The notes under the pieces were generated by a model, which saw only the letters and a program-made list of their open reading frames with translations, did not search any database and was not told the origin of the DNA. Positions 17,668 through 26,983 of a stretch of DNA of 64,000 nt are shown in pieces; the first letter of the stretch is position 1; every line of letters starts with the position of its first letter. Both the position numbers and the translations under genes were made by a program. The stretch lies in assembly GCF_002379585.1 (NCBI RefSeq), contig NZ_DFUE01000016.1, positions 92,149-156,148 on the forward strand. The letters run 5' to 3'. Source of the DNA: Pseudomonas sp. UBA4194 (lineage in GTDB: Bacteria; Pseudomonadota; Gammaproteobacteria; Pseudomonadales; Pseudomonadaceae).

Positions 17668-18552
17668 TCAACACCAGTCTCTGGCCTCCTCGATGAAGTG
17701 CAACACGGCGGTGGAGCGTTCGTCGATGCGGGAAATCAATGACAGCTCGCTGAGCATTTCCGGTTGGGCGAGGGGTATCACCCGCAGCCCCGGCATGGAC
17801 AATCTCGCCAGCGGCTCAGGCACGATGCTGAGCCCGATACCCGCTGCGACCAAGCCGGGAATGCTCATCAACGATGGCACGTGCATGATGTTTTCGGGAT
17901 GCAACTGATGCTGCCGGCACACGTGCAGGGTGTGCGAGGTCAATCCGATACCTGCCGGGTCCTGCAGGAACACAAAGGTTTCGTGACGTAATGAGCCAAG
18001 ATCACCGGTGAACTGGACGGCCAGCGGGTGATTGTCCGGCATCAACAGGACAAGCCGGGACTGGCTGAAATGATGGGTGCGCAGGCGCTCCGGAAGATGA
18101 TCCTTGAACACCCTGGCGAAGGCCAGATCGAGCTTGTGTTCCAGCAGCATGTCGAGTTGCGCACGGATGCCTGCATCCACCAGCGTCAGCTTCACTTCGG
18201 GAAACGTACTGAAGTAATGGCGCAGCAGCAGCGGCAGGTTCGCCTCGAACAACGCAGAGTGATAGCCGATATTGATCTCGCCCGCTTCTCCGCGTCTGGC
18301 GCGCCGGGCGGCCGATGCGGCGAGTTCGCTGGCGCTGACCGATTGGCGCGCATGCGGCAGGAACGCGAGGCCGGCGGCGGTCAGTGCCACACTGCGGTTC
18401 GCGCGCCTGAACAGGGGCATGCCAAGCTCCGACTCCAGCGTGCGCATCAACTGGCTGAGGGCAGACTGGGCAATCCCCAGCGTTTGGGCGGCACGACTGA
18501 AACTCTGCAACTCAGCCGCCACCACAAACGCTCGCAGGTGTCGCAGTTCCAT
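17668..18552 (-). CDS. LysR family regulator of the shikimate/quinate set
   Basis: The 294-aa LysR protein starts MELRHLRAFVVAAELQSFSR and continues with the helix-turn-helix LGIAQSALSQLMRTLE and an effector domain. It is read away from an MHS transporter and a type II dehydroquinase, so it probably controls uptake and use of quinate, shikimate or dehydroquinate. A T-N11-A palindrome lies 12 bp upstream of its start, suggesting autoregulation. Confidence 0.88.
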   Translation of the reverse strand: MELRHLRAFVVAAELQSFSRAAQTLGIAQSALSQLMRTLESELGMPLFRRANRSVALTAAGLAFLPHARQSVSASELAASAARRARRGEAGEINIGYHSALFEANLPLLLRHYFSTFPEVKLTLVDAGIRAQLDMLLEHKLDLAFARVFKDHLPERLRTHHFSQSRLVLLMPDNHPLAVQFTGDLGSLRHETFVFLQDPAGIGLTSHTLHVCRQHQLHPENIMHVPSLMSIPGLVAAGIGLSIVPEPLARLSMPGLRVIPLAQPEMLSELSLISRIDERSTAVLHFIEEARDWC

Positions 18553-18563
18553 AGTGGCCTTCT

Positions 18564-18578
18564 ATAAGTTCAGCTTAT
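18564..18578. promoter_or_regulatory. putative LysR box
   Basis: ATAAGTTCAGCTTAT is a 5+5+5 perfect dyad and contains T-N11-A. It lies just upstream of the LysR start in the divergent intergenic region. Confidence 0.5.
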
Positions 18579-18713
18579 GCATTCGTGCAATTCTGGATAA
18601 TTATTTCGAGTTCGCAATGGGCTAACGTCTACTCAGTCCCGCGAACCGGCAAGCCGTTATATAGCAGATCTGCGGAGACCTCATTCACCATAACAACAAT
18701 GACGAGCGTCCCC

Positions 18714-20069
18714 ATGAGCACGATAGACACCGCCGGCGATGATCTGCGCATGCCGCGCAAGGCCGTCACAGCTGCCACCATCGGCACGGCCCTGGAATGG
18801 TTCGACTTCACCCTGTATGGCGCTATCTCGGCGACCATTCTGCCGAAACTGTTTTTCCCTGCCATGGAGCCCACGGCGGGCCTGCTCGCCTCCCTGGCCA
18901 CATTTGGCGTTGGTCTGGCCGCGCGCCCGCTGGGCGCGATCACCTGCGGCTATCTGGGGGACAAGCTAGGGCGACGTAACCTGATGTTGGCAACCGTCAC
19001 CATGATGGGACTGGCCTCGGTGCTCATGGGCCTGCTACCCACCTACGCACAGATCGGCATCTGGGCGCCTATCCTGCTTGTACTGCTGCGCATCATTCAG
19101 GGCTTTGCCCTGGGCGGAGAGTCCACTGGCGCGCAACTGATGGCATTGGAGCACGCGGCGCCCGATCGCCGCGGCCGCTACTCCGGCCTTCTGGGGCTGT
19201 GCTCGCCACTGAGCCAGATCCTCGCCAACGGGGTGCTGCTGGGGCTGGCGGCAGTGCTGTCGACCCAGCAGTTCGAAAGCTTCGGCTGGCGAATCCCCTT
19301 CATCATGAGCTTCGTTCTGGTGATCGTGGCCATCTTCATCCGCCTCAAGGTCGATGAGACCCCAGCGTTCATCGCCTTGAAAAAAGCGCCCGTGGTACAA
19401 CCAAAGAGTCCACTGAAATCAGCGGTGCGCAGCCATCACCGGACCATCCTCAGGCTGATGCTGTTCTTCTGTTCACCCGCCGCGCTGTTTTATCTGATCG
19501 TCATCTTCTCTCTGAGCTACCTCACCAAACAGTTGGGCATGAGCCAATCCACAGGCTTCATGTCGTTGATGGTGGCCAATGTCTGCGCAATCTTCGGCGC
19601 TCTGGCCGGCGGCTATCTCTCCGATCGCTGGGGCCGCAAGAAAGCGCTCATGCTGGGATCGTGCATGACCCTGCTGATCCTGACGGTGTACTTCCCGATT
19701 CTCAACACGCAAAACGTCGCTGCGATCATGGCCATCATGGGGCTGTTCCTCGGCTTCACTCAGTTCCAGAGCGGCATCCAGCCGGTCGCATTTGCGGAGG
19801 CTTTTCCGACTCAGGTCCGCTACTCCGGCTCCGCACTGGCCTACACCGGCGCCAATCTGCTGGTAGGCGGTCCGATGCCGATGATCGCTGTCTGGTTGAT
19901 GAGCCAATCGGGTAATTCGCCCTGGCCGCTGGTTTCCCTGTGCGCAGCAATCAATCTGGTGTCGCTGGCCATGATCGTCATTGGTCCGGAGACCCGTGGC
20001 GTGGACTTGAACGCCGTCGCCGCGCCCTCCTCGCCCGAAACCGTACCTTCGGCCCTGCTCATCAAATAA
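18714..20069 (+). CDS. MHS-family MFS transporter (shikimate/quinate type)
   Basis: The 451-aa inner-membrane protein has twelve predicted helices. The metabolite:H+ symporter signature is seen as GTALEWFDFTLYG near the start, and GYLGDKLGRRNLML in the first half and GGYLSDRWGRKKALML in the second form the MFS cytoplasmic loops. RIIQGFALGGESTGAQ is typical of MHS members such as ShiA and KgtP. With a dehydroquinase directly downstream, an alicyclic acid (shikimate, quinate or dehydroshikimate) is the likely substrate. An in-frame ATG at 18699 is an alternative start; neither has a clear ribosome site. Confidence 0.85.
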   Translation: MSTIDTAGDDLRMPRKAVTAATIGTALEWFDFTLYGAISATILPKLFFPAMEPTAGLLASLATFGVGLAARPLGAITCGYLGDKLGRRNLMLATVTMMGLASVLMGLLPTYAQIGIWAPILLVLLRIIQGFALGGESTGAQLMALEHAAPDRRGRYSGLLGLCSPLSQILANGVLLGLAAVLSTQQFESFGWRIPFIMSFVLVIVAIFIRLKVDETPAFIALKKAPVVQPKSPLKSAVRSHHRTILRLMLFFCSPAALFYLIVIFSLSYLTKQLGMSQSTGFMSLMVANVCAIFGALAGGYLSDRWGRKKALMLGSCMTLLILTVYFPILNTQNVAAIMAIMGLFLGFTQFQSGIQPVAFAEAFPTQVRYSGSALAYTGANLLVGGPMPMIAVWLMSQSGNSPWPLVSLCAAINLVSLAMIVIGPETRGVDLNAVAAPSSPETVPSALLIK

Positions 20070-20084
20070 CGTCACAGGACACCC

Positions 20085-20552
20085 ATGATGCCCACAGTTT
20101 TCATACTCAACGGCCCCAATTTGAATTTGCTGGGCCGTCGTGAGCCCCATATCTATGGCCACACCACGCTGGAACAGATTCGGCAGGCCTGCCTGAAGAC
20201 GTCTGATGCCGAGGGCCTGGACTGTGACTTTCGCCAGACCAACCACGAAGGCGTGATGGTCGACTGGATTCAGGAAGCGTATGAGCATAATGCCGCGCTG
20301 ATCATCAACCCAGCAGGCTTATCCTTCCATTCGATTCCGGTGCTGGATGCCTTGAAGCTCATCGATAGCCCGTTGATCGAACTGCATCTATCAAACATCC
20401 ACGCGCGGGATGAACTTCACCGTCATTCGATCATGTCGGGCGCGGTCGATGCGGTGATCTGTGGGCTCGGTGCGCAGGGGTATCCGCTGGCCATCAAGGC
20501 GATCTCGACATTGCTGGAGCGGCGTGGGGACAACGCGGCTACTCAGCGGTGA
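20085..20552 (+). CDS. aroQ: type II 3-dehydroquinate dehydratase
   Basis: The 155-aa protein has the type II signature: ILNGPNLNLLGRREPHIYG with the Arg and Tyr of the mobile loop, DFRQTNHEG, the active Asn in LIINPAG and the catalytic His region LHLSNIHARDEL. The helix after the Asn reads LSFHSIPVLDAL, not the common THTSVALRDAL, so it is a divergent paralogue. It converts dehydroquinate to dehydroshikimate. Placed 15 bp behind the MHS transporter, it more likely serves quinate catabolism than aromatic amino acid synthesis. Confidence 0.88.
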   Translation: MMPTVFILNGPNLNLLGRREPHIYGHTTLEQIRQACLKTSDAEGLDCDFRQTNHEGVMVDWIQEAYEHNAALIINPAGLSFHSIPVLDALKLIDSPLIELHLSNIHARDELHRHSIMSGAVDAVICGLGAQGYPLAIKAISTLLERRGDNAATQR

Positions 20553-20658
20553 GCCAGCCGGTCAACAGGTGAGGGGCATTATAGGAAACGTGCACCAAGC
20601 GGCCGCTGGCTGGCGCCAACGCCGCTGAATGGCAATTTCAGGATGGGCCGGTAAAGGC

Positions 20659-20814
20659 TCAAGCCTGCTCGTCTTGCTCATCATCGTTGTGCTTGAGCGC
20701 AGGCTTCAACCCAGGCTGCGGAGCGTGCTCGGCATTGGGGGCGATTTCTTCGCCATGATTCTTTTTCTCCTGCTGCACTTTCTTGTCGTGGGCGACGTTA
20801 CGTGGATCGGTCAT
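20659..20814 (-). CDS. small hydrophilic protein, unknown function
   Basis: The 51-aa acidic/basic protein starts MTDPRNVAHDKKVQQEKKNH and ends in an Asp/Glu-rich stretch. It has no hydrophobic segment and looks disordered. AAGGA lies about 8 bases before the ATG, which supports translation. I recognise no domain. Short proteins of this look occur in pseudomonads, but I cannot name a family. Confidence 0.55.
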   Translation of the reverse strand: MTDPRNVAHDKKVQQEKKNHGEEIAPNAEHAPQPGLKPALKHNDDEQDEQA

Positions 20815-21134
20815 GAGCGTTCCTTGATTAGGCAGAGAATTCGAACAGTCCCGTAGGCGACAAGCTGATGCAAATCGCCTGGGTAAGCGTTGGAGTGAGG
20901 CCCGCGACAAGCGTTCAGTTCATTGGTAGAGGGCCGCTGAAGGCTGGCCCGATAGGCGAAAGGAACGGGGCAGGCTCCATGGCTTCGCGCTGCAGGTACT
21001 CCAGTTGTGTTTTTTGCCCATCTGGCTGTGAGTCGAGTTGTTTCCGCGCGCACCTCAGCATTGAGCACATCGGTTCAATATTCCCAGTGTCAGCCACTCC
21101 AGAATCACTCGATGACAGGCGAGAGGTGAAAACC
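20815..21134. other. 320-bp intergenic region without recognised content
   Basis: It separates the divergent small gene and the amidohydrolase gene. Short open frames are present but lack ribosome sites and protein-like composition. No clear palindrome or terminator was seen. The promoter of the amidohydrolase should lie at its right end. Confidence 0.5.
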
Positions 21135-23102
21135 ATGGCGACGCACGATGATCACACTGACCCGGAGCGGAGGCGGCTGTTGGCCAAAGGTTCGCTGCTG
21201 ACCGCGGCGGCCACCCTGCTCCCTCGCCTGTCCTTCGCTGCTATAGATCCGGAAGGAACATCAATGAACGCCGATCTCATCCTGTTCAATGGGCAACTGC
21301 ATACCGTCGACCGCGAGAACCCCCGCGCCAGTGCCGTGGCGATCAAGGACGGGCGCTTTGTGGCGGTGGGTACCGATGCCCAGGCGATGGCACTGCGCGG
21401 TGACCGCACACAGATCATCGACCTCAAGGGTCGCTGCGTGATTCCCGGCCTCAACGACTCGCACCTGCACTTGATCCGTGGCGGTTTGAACTACAACCTG
21501 GAGTTGCGCTGGGAAGGTGTACCGTCACTGGCCGATGCCCTGCGCATGCTCAAGGACCAAGCCGATCGCACGCCGACGCCGCAGTGGGTGCGGGTAGTGG
21601 GTGGCTGGAACGAGTTCCAGTTTGCCGAGAAGCGCATGCCCACCCTGGAAGAGATCAACCAGGCGGCGCCGGACACGCCGGTGTTCCTGTTGCACCTGTA
21701 TGACCGGGCCCTGCTCAACCGCGCCGCGCTGCGGGTGGCAGGCTATACCCGGGATACGCCAAACCCGCCTGGCGGCGAGATCGTGCGCGATGCCAATGGC
21801 AATCCCACGGGCATGCTGGTGGCCAAGCCCAACGCCATGATTCTTTACGCGACCCTGGCCAAGGGGCCAAAGCTGCCGCTGGAATATCAGGTCAACTCGA
21901 CCCGTCAGTTCATGCGTGAGCTGAACCGGCTGGGCATCACCAGTTGCATCGATGCCGGTGGCGGCTTCCAGAACTACCCGGATGACTATGCGGTGATCGA
22001 GCAACTGAACCAGGAAAACCAGTTGACCGTGCGCATTGCCTACAACCTGTTCACCCAGAAACCCAAGGAAGAGCTGGCGGATTTCGAGAACTGGACCCGC
22101 TCAGTGAAGCTGCATCAGGGTAATGATTTTCTGCGCCACAACGGCGCCGGCGAGATGCTTACCTTCTCCGCCGCCGACTTCGAAGACTTCCGCGAGCCGC
22201 GCCCGGACCTGCCCGGCGCGATGGAAAACGACCTGGAGCCGGTGGTGCGTCACCTGGTAGAGCAGCGCTGGCCGTTCCGCTTGCACGCCACCTACGACGA
22301 GTCCATCAGCCGCATGCTCGATGTCTTCGAGAAGGTCGATCGGGATATTCCGTTCAACGGCTTGCCGTGGTTCTTCGACCACTGCGAAACCATTACGCCG
22401 CGCAATATCGAGCGGGTACGGGCGCTGGGCGGCGGTATCGCGATCCAGGATCGCATGGCGTTCCAGGGTGAATACTTCGTCGAGCGCTACGGCGCCAAGG
22501 CCGCCGAGGCGACCCCGCCGATCAAGCGCATGCTCGCCGAAGGTGTGCCCGTGGGGGCCGGTACCGATGCCACGCGGGTGTCGAGCTACAACCCGTGGAC
22601 TTCGCTGTACTGGATGGTCAGTGGACGTACGGTGGGCGGGCTGGAGCTGTACCCGGAAGGGCTGCCCAGGGCTACGGCGCTGGAACTGTTTACCCACGGC
22701 AGCGCCTGGTTCTCTTCCGAACAGGGCAAGAAGGGACAGATCAAGGTGGGTCAGTTGGCGGACCTGACGGCATTGTCGGCGGATTTCTTCAGCGTGGATG
22801 CCGAGGCGATCAAGTGGATCGAGTCGGTGCTGACGGTAGTGGATGGCAAGGTGGTGTACGGCGCGGATGATTTCGAGCCGCTGGCGCCCAAACGGGTCCC
22901 CGTGCTGCCGGACTGGTCGCCGGTGGCCAAGGTGCCGGGGCATTGGAAGCCTGCCTCACCGATGCTTGCCCAGGTGCACCAGTGCAGCGGGCCCTGCGCG
23001 GTGCACGCCCACGGTCATGAGAAAGCCCGCCTGTCCAATGCACCCATCAGTGATTTCCAGGGTTTCTGGGGCGCATTCGGCTGCTCCTGCTTCGCCTTTT
23101 GA
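21135..23102 (+). CDS. amidohydrolase family protein with Tat-type signal
   Basis: The 655-aa protein begins with ERRRLLAKG followed by a hydrophobic stretch ending PRLSFA, a Tat-type export signal. The body is a YtcJ-like amidohydrolase (amidohydrolase_3): LKGRCVIPGLNDSHLHLIRG holds the first metal-binding His pair, with WFFDHCETITP and GAGTDATRVSSYNPW later. It probably hydrolyses an amide or related bond in the periplasm. The last 40 residues are unusual, with CSGPC, HAHGH and a final CSC that could bind metal. GAGAGGTG precedes the ATG. Confidence 0.85.
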   Translation: MATHDDHTDPERRRLLAKGSLLTAAATLLPRLSFAAIDPEGTSMNADLILFNGQLHTVDRENPRASAVAIKDGRFVAVGTDAQAMALRGDRTQIIDLKGRCVIPGLNDSHLHLIRGGLNYNLELRWEGVPSLADALRMLKDQADRTPTPQWVRVVGGWNEFQFAEKRMPTLEEINQAAPDTPVFLLHLYDRALLNRAALRVAGYTRDTPNPPGGEIVRDANGNPTGMLVAKPNAMILYATLAKGPKLPLEYQVNSTRQFMRELNRLGITSCIDAGGGFQNYPDDYAVIEQLNQENQLTVRIAYNLFTQKPKEELADFENWTRSVKLHQGNDFLRHNGAGEMLTFSAADFEDFREPRPDLPGAMENDLEPVVRHLVEQRWPFRLHATYDESISRMLDVFEKVDRDIPFNGLPWFFDHCETITPRNIERVRALGGGIAIQDRMAFQGEYFVERYGAKAAEATPPIKRMLAEGVPVGAGTDATRVSSYNPWTSLYWMVSGRTVGGLELYPEGLPRATALELFTHGSAWFSSEQGKKGQIKVGQLADLTALSADFFSVDAEAIKWIESVLTVVDGKVVYGADDFEPLAPKRVPVLPDWSPVAKVPGHWKPASPMLAQVHQCSGPCAVHAHGHEKARLSNAPISDFQGFWGAFGCSCFAF

Positions 23103-23245
23103 TGCTCTTTCACGTCAACTCGCCCATCGCATAGGGATACACCCATGACCGCTCCAAAATGCAATCGCTTGAACACGGCCCATTCCTGACTATCGCAATC
23201 TGATGAACAGCTACGGCGCCCCGACCATTCATAAGGACTGATCCA

Positions 23246-24067
23246 ATGCCCTATTTTACTACTGACGACGGTACCGAGATTTTCTACAAGGACTGGGGCA
23301 GCGGTCAGCCCATCGTCTTTCACCATGGTTGGCCATTGAGCTCGGACGACTGGGACGCACAACTGCTGTTCTTCGTCGCCAAGGGCTACCGCGTGATCGC
23401 GCATGATCGCCGCGGCCATGGGCGCTCGACCCAGACCGCCCATGGCAATGACATGGACACCTACGTTGCGGACGTCATCGCCCTGGCTACGCACCTGGAC
23501 TTGAAGGATGCCGTGCATGTCGGCCACTCCACGGGCGGCGGTGAGGTAGCCCGCTACGTGGCTCGATCCGACCAGGGTCGAGTGTCCAAGGCGGTATTGA
23601 TCGGCGCGGTTCCACCCATCATGGTCCAGTCTGCAAGCAACCCAGGTGGATTGCCCATCCAGGTCTTCGATGGCTTTCGGGCGGCACTGAGCGCAAACCG
23701 CGCGCAGTTCTACAAGGAAGTCGCCATTCCGTTCTATGGGTACAACCGTACGGATGCGAAAATCTCGGAAGGCGTGACCGAGAATTGGTGGCGTCAAGGC
23801 ATGATGGGCGGGGCCAAGGCCCATTACGACTGCATCGAGGCCTTCTCGGAAACCGACTTTACCGAGGACTTGAAAGAAATCGCCGTGCCTGTGCTGATCC
23901 TGCACGGCGACGATGACCAGATAGTCCCCATCGGCGACTCGGCCGAGCTGTCGATCAAGCTGGTTGCCGATGGCACCCTGAAGATCTACAAGGGGTATCC
24001 GCATGGGATGTGCACCACGCATCCGGAGGTTATCAACGAAGACCTGCTGGCCTTCATCAAGGCCTGA
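23246..24067 (+). CDS. alpha/beta hydrolase, non-heme chloroperoxidase/esterase type
   Basis: The 273-aa protein has the oxyanion stretch FHHGWPLSSDDWD, the nucleophile elbow GHSTGGG (Ser about 98), the acid in LHGDDDQIVP and the His in GYPHGM. This is the layout of cofactor-free haloperoxidase-like esterases. There is no signal peptide, so it is cytoplasmic. It lies 116 bp before a GlxA-type regulator on the same strand, which may be related. Confidence 0.92.
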   Translation: MPYFTTDDGTEIFYKDWGSGQPIVFHHGWPLSSDDWDAQLLFFVAKGYRVIAHDRRGHGRSTQTAHGNDMDTYVADVIALATHLDLKDAVHVGHSTGGGEVARYVARSDQGRVSKAVLIGAVPPIMVQSASNPGGLPIQVFDGFRAALSANRAQFYKEVAIPFYGYNRTDAKISEGVTENWWRQGMMGGAKAHYDCIEAFSETDFTEDLKEIAVPVLILHGDDDQIVPIGDSAELSIKLVADGTLKIYKGYPHGMCTTHPEVINEDLLAFIKA

Positions 24068-24183
24068 CTCGCACCGGGCCTCCTGCAGCTATGGAGGCCC
24101 TGGCTGCGACATGAACTCAGCGATGCAAAATGGGAATAGTTGCTATTCTTCACCTCTTCCCTCCCATTGGCGCAACCGCAGAC

Positions 24184-25134
24184 ATGAGAACCGTAGCGAT
24201 ACTGGTGTATCCGGATGTACTGATGCTGGACGTGGCCGGGCCGCTCGAGGTGTTCTCCATGGCCAACCGCTACCTGGAGGCCGACGACCGCTATCAGCTG
24301 CTGACGATCAGCACGACGGCTCACGATGTACGGACTTCCAACGGCACGCGGCTGTTGGCAGACCACCTGTTGAGCGACGCCCCGAAGGCCTTCGATCTGC
24401 TGCTGATTCCCGGCGGCCCCGGTGCCTACAATGAAAAGCACGAGGCGCTCAAGCCGTGGTTGCAAGAGGCAGTCAGGGCGTCACGACGCTATGGTTCGAT
24501 CTGCACAGGCGCGTTCATCCTGGGGGAGGCCGGACTGCTCGATGGCCGCCAGGTCACCACTCATTGGGGCTATATCGAACAACTGTCGCGGCGCTTTCCG
24601 GCGGCCAAAGTCAGCAGCGAGCGGATCTACATTCAGGACGACACGCTGTTTACCTCAGGAGGCATTACCGCCGGCATCGACATGGCGCTGGAAATGCTCG
24701 CCCAGGACCACGGTAAGAAGATCGCCGTATCCGTGGCCAAAGTGCTGCTGGTCGCCACCAAGCGTCAGGGTGGCCAATCGCAATTCAGCCCGCTGCTGGC
24801 CGAAGTGGCCAATGAAGATTCACCGATTGCCCGCGCTCAGCAGCACGTGCTCGCGCATCTTACCGAGGATCTGAGCGTCGAAAATCTCGCTGCGGTGGCG
24901 GGCATGAGTACTCGGCACTTCTCACGCGTGTTCGCACGCGACATCGGCATGACGCCCATGGCTTTCGTCCACAGCGCACGCCTGGACCAAGCGCGCAGCC
25001 TGCTGGAAAACAGCGAGCTACCGCTCAAGACCGTGGCTTACCGCAGTGGCTTTCGCAATGAACGCTGCATGCGGATGCTGTTCAGCGAGCGTTTGGGACT
25101 CAGCCCGTCTCAGTATCGGCATCAATTTGGCTGA
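24184..25134 (+). CDS. GlxA family AraC-type transcriptional regulator
   Basis: The 316-aa protein joins an N-terminal DJ-1/PfpI domain (VAILVYPDVLMLDVAGPLEV, with CTGAFILGEAGLL at the usual nucleophile-elbow place) to a C-terminal AraC helix-turn-helix pair (LTEDLSVENLAAVAGMSTRH and LPLKTVAYRSGFRNE). Such proteins sense small amines or metabolites. The ATG at 24184 starts the PfpI strand directly. A likely target is the neighbouring hydrolase. Confidence 0.9.
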   Translation: MRTVAILVYPDVLMLDVAGPLEVFSMANRYLEADDRYQLLTISTTAHDVRTSNGTRLLADHLLSDAPKAFDLLLIPGGPGAYNEKHEALKPWLQEAVRASRRYGSICTGAFILGEAGLLDGRQVTTHWGYIEQLSRRFPAAKVSSERIYIQDDTLFTSGGITAGIDMALEMLAQDHGKKIAVSVAKVLLVATKRQGGQSQFSPLLAEVANEDSPIARAQQHVLAHLTEDLSVENLAAVAGMSTRHFSRVFARDIGMTPMAFVHSARLDQARSLLENSELPLKTVAYRSGFRNERCMRMLFSERLGLSPSQYRHQFG

Positions 25135-25253
25135 TCTGTCCGTTTTGCGCCGCAATTTGGCGGTGTACGCCCCCAATCGGCGGTAGGCCCGCGCGCCCGA
25201 TAACGCGATCATCGCTTCAGTAGTTAATGATTAATTACCGGCGAGTGCGTTTT

Positions 25254-25799
25254 ATGATTCAGTCAGGAAATATCTGGATCTCATTGGACAGGCTCGAGCC
25301 CGAACGCGCTGTTTTTTGGCGACTCGATCCATGCGCGGCAGGTGAGGCGCGAGCTGATCGTCAATGCTGTCGAAGTCATTCAGGCCTTCCCCCCCTCCTC
25401 CCCTGCGCTGCCGATTCAGAAGACCCCGCGCTGCCTTCCCCGCGGCCAAGTGTTGCGTTGACGCCGTGGCAGGAGCGCAAGGCCAAAGCCATGCTCGCTG
25501 GCAGCCTGTGTACCAGGCTGTTCATAGCCGACGTCGCCAGGCAGTGCGCCATGTCGCGCAGCCACTTCTCCCGTGCCTTCAAGAAAACCACAGGCATGTC
25601 ACCTCAAGAGTGGGCATTGGACGTGCGTATCCGCAAAGCCCAGGAATGCTTGAAGGCGGATCACCTACCGCTGGCGCAGATCAGTCAGGAATGCGGCTTC
25701 GCCGACCAGTCGCATTTCAGCCGGATGTTCAGCAAGCTGGTCGGGGTGACGCCCAAGCGCTGGCAACGCTTGAATTCGAACAAGGCGCAGTTGGGGTAA
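25254..25799 (+). CDS. AraC family regulator, N-terminal half probably frameshifted
   Basis: The C-terminal 100 residues are a clear AraC DNA-binding domain (LFIADVARQCAMSRSHFSRAFK; LAQISQECGFADQSHFSRMF). The reading frame from ATG 25254 gives a plausible start (MIQSGNIWISLDRLEPERAV), but codons 22-60 are Cys- and Pro-rich and not protein-like. One frame over, the same bases read HARQVRRELIVNAVEVIQAF, a good helix. A shift at a run of six T (25312-25317) and a return near a run of seven C (25389-25395) would restore a continuous protein. Either the gene carries two compensating shifts or the sequence has two homopolymer errors. Confidence 0.6.
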   Translation: MIQSGNIWISLDRLEPERAVFWRLDPCAAGEARADRQCCRSHSGLPPLLPCAADSEDPALPSPRPSVALTPWQERKAKAMLAGSLCTRLFIADVARQCAMSRSHFSRAFKKTTGMSPQEWALDVRIRKAQECLKADHLPLAQISQECGFADQSHFSRMFSKLVGVTPKRWQRLNSNKAQLG

Positions 25800-25991
25800 G
25801 TTGGTGGGTATCGCTGGGGGCATGTCCGTTGAGGCAAGTGATCTCAACCTTGGGCGCGAAACAGACGCAGCGTGGTGGGCCACATCCCGACTCGAGAATT
25901 TTTTTCCACATTGATGATCCGAAAGATCAGCGATCAGCCGCCGGTTCACCATTAGACTGAACAGCCCGCTTTCCACACCGGTGCCCGAACG

Positions 25992-26960
25992 ATGACGCAG
26001 GACAATCCATCCCACGACCTGACGAACCACACCACGTTCAACCAGACCTTTCAGGAAGGCCAATTGACCATTGGCTTCATTTCCCCCGCACGTGGCTACC
26101 CCGACAGCCCGTTTCCCAGCCTGGCCGATCAGGCGGAGATCGTTCAGCGCCTCGACCGGAGCGACGCCGCAGCGCTGTGGCTGCGCGATGTGCCCTTCTA
26201 CGATCCGTCATTTGGCGACACCGGCCAGGTGCTGGACCCGATGGTCTATGCCGGGTGGCTGTCGGCGCTGACCAGCAGGATCGCCATTGGCACGGCGGGC
26301 ATCGTGACGCCACTGCGCGAGCCGGTGATCACAGCCAAGCAGATCGCCACGGCCGATCAGCTGTTGGCCGGTCGGTTCCTGGCGGGCATGGCGTCAGGCG
26401 ATCGCCCGACCGAATACCCCGCTTTCGGTGTCGATTTCGGGACACGGGTAGAGCGCTACCAGGAAGCGGTGACGCTGCTCAAGACGCTCACCTCCACCTC
26501 ATTCCCACGGCTGAAGACCCAGCACTTCGGTGAACTGCGTGGCGATATCGATCTGGTGCCCAAGCCAGCAGCGCCGCATATCCCCATCGTGGCCATCGGG
26601 CGGGCCGGGCAAACCCTCGAGTGGTTGGCGCAGCATGTCGATGCATGGATCTGGCATGGCGATGCACAGCGCATGGGGGAGGTAGTGCCACACTGGCGTG
26701 AGGTGACCGCTTCGCGAGGGTTCGTTCCATTCGGCTACGGGGCGATGTTCGATCTGGATGTCGATGCCAATGCGCCGCTGCAAACGGGACGGATTCTTCG
26801 CGGCGGGCGGCATGCCATGAAGGACTTTCTGATGCGTCAACGGGAGGCTGGTATCAATCATGTCGCGCTCAATCTCAAGCCGACCCGGCGTCCCGCCCTG
26901 GAACTCATCGATGAGCTTCAGGAGCATGTTCTACCGCACTTCGCCGTAACCGCCGCATAG
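25992..26960 (+). CDS. LLM class flavin-dependent oxidoreductase
   Basis: The 322-aa protein has the luciferase-like barrel: SDAAALWLRDVPFYD, RIAIGTAGIVTPLREPVITAKQ, a GRFLAGMASGDRPTEYPAFG flavin-site stretch, and IPIVAIGRAGQTLEWLA. It would use reduced flavin on an unknown substrate. It is convergent with a LysR gene. The start is the first ATG giving the family's length; a short polar N-terminus precedes the barrel. Confidence 0.88.
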   Translation: MTQDNPSHDLTNHTTFNQTFQEGQLTIGFISPARGYPDSPFPSLADQAEIVQRLDRSDAAALWLRDVPFYDPSFGDTGQVLDPMVYAGWLSALTSRIAIGTAGIVTPLREPVITAKQIATADQLLAGRFLAGMASGDRPTEYPAFGVDFGTRVERYQEAVTLLKTLTSTSFPRLKTQHFGELRGDIDLVPKPAAPHIPIVAIGRAGQTLEWLAQHVDAWIWHGDAQRMGEVVPHWREVTASRGFVPFGYGAMFDLDVDANAPLQTGRILRGGRHAMKDFLMRQREAGINHVALNLKPTRRPALELIDELQEHVLPHFAVTAA

Positions 26961-26983
26961 CGCGGCGCGAGTCTGGGGCTTCG

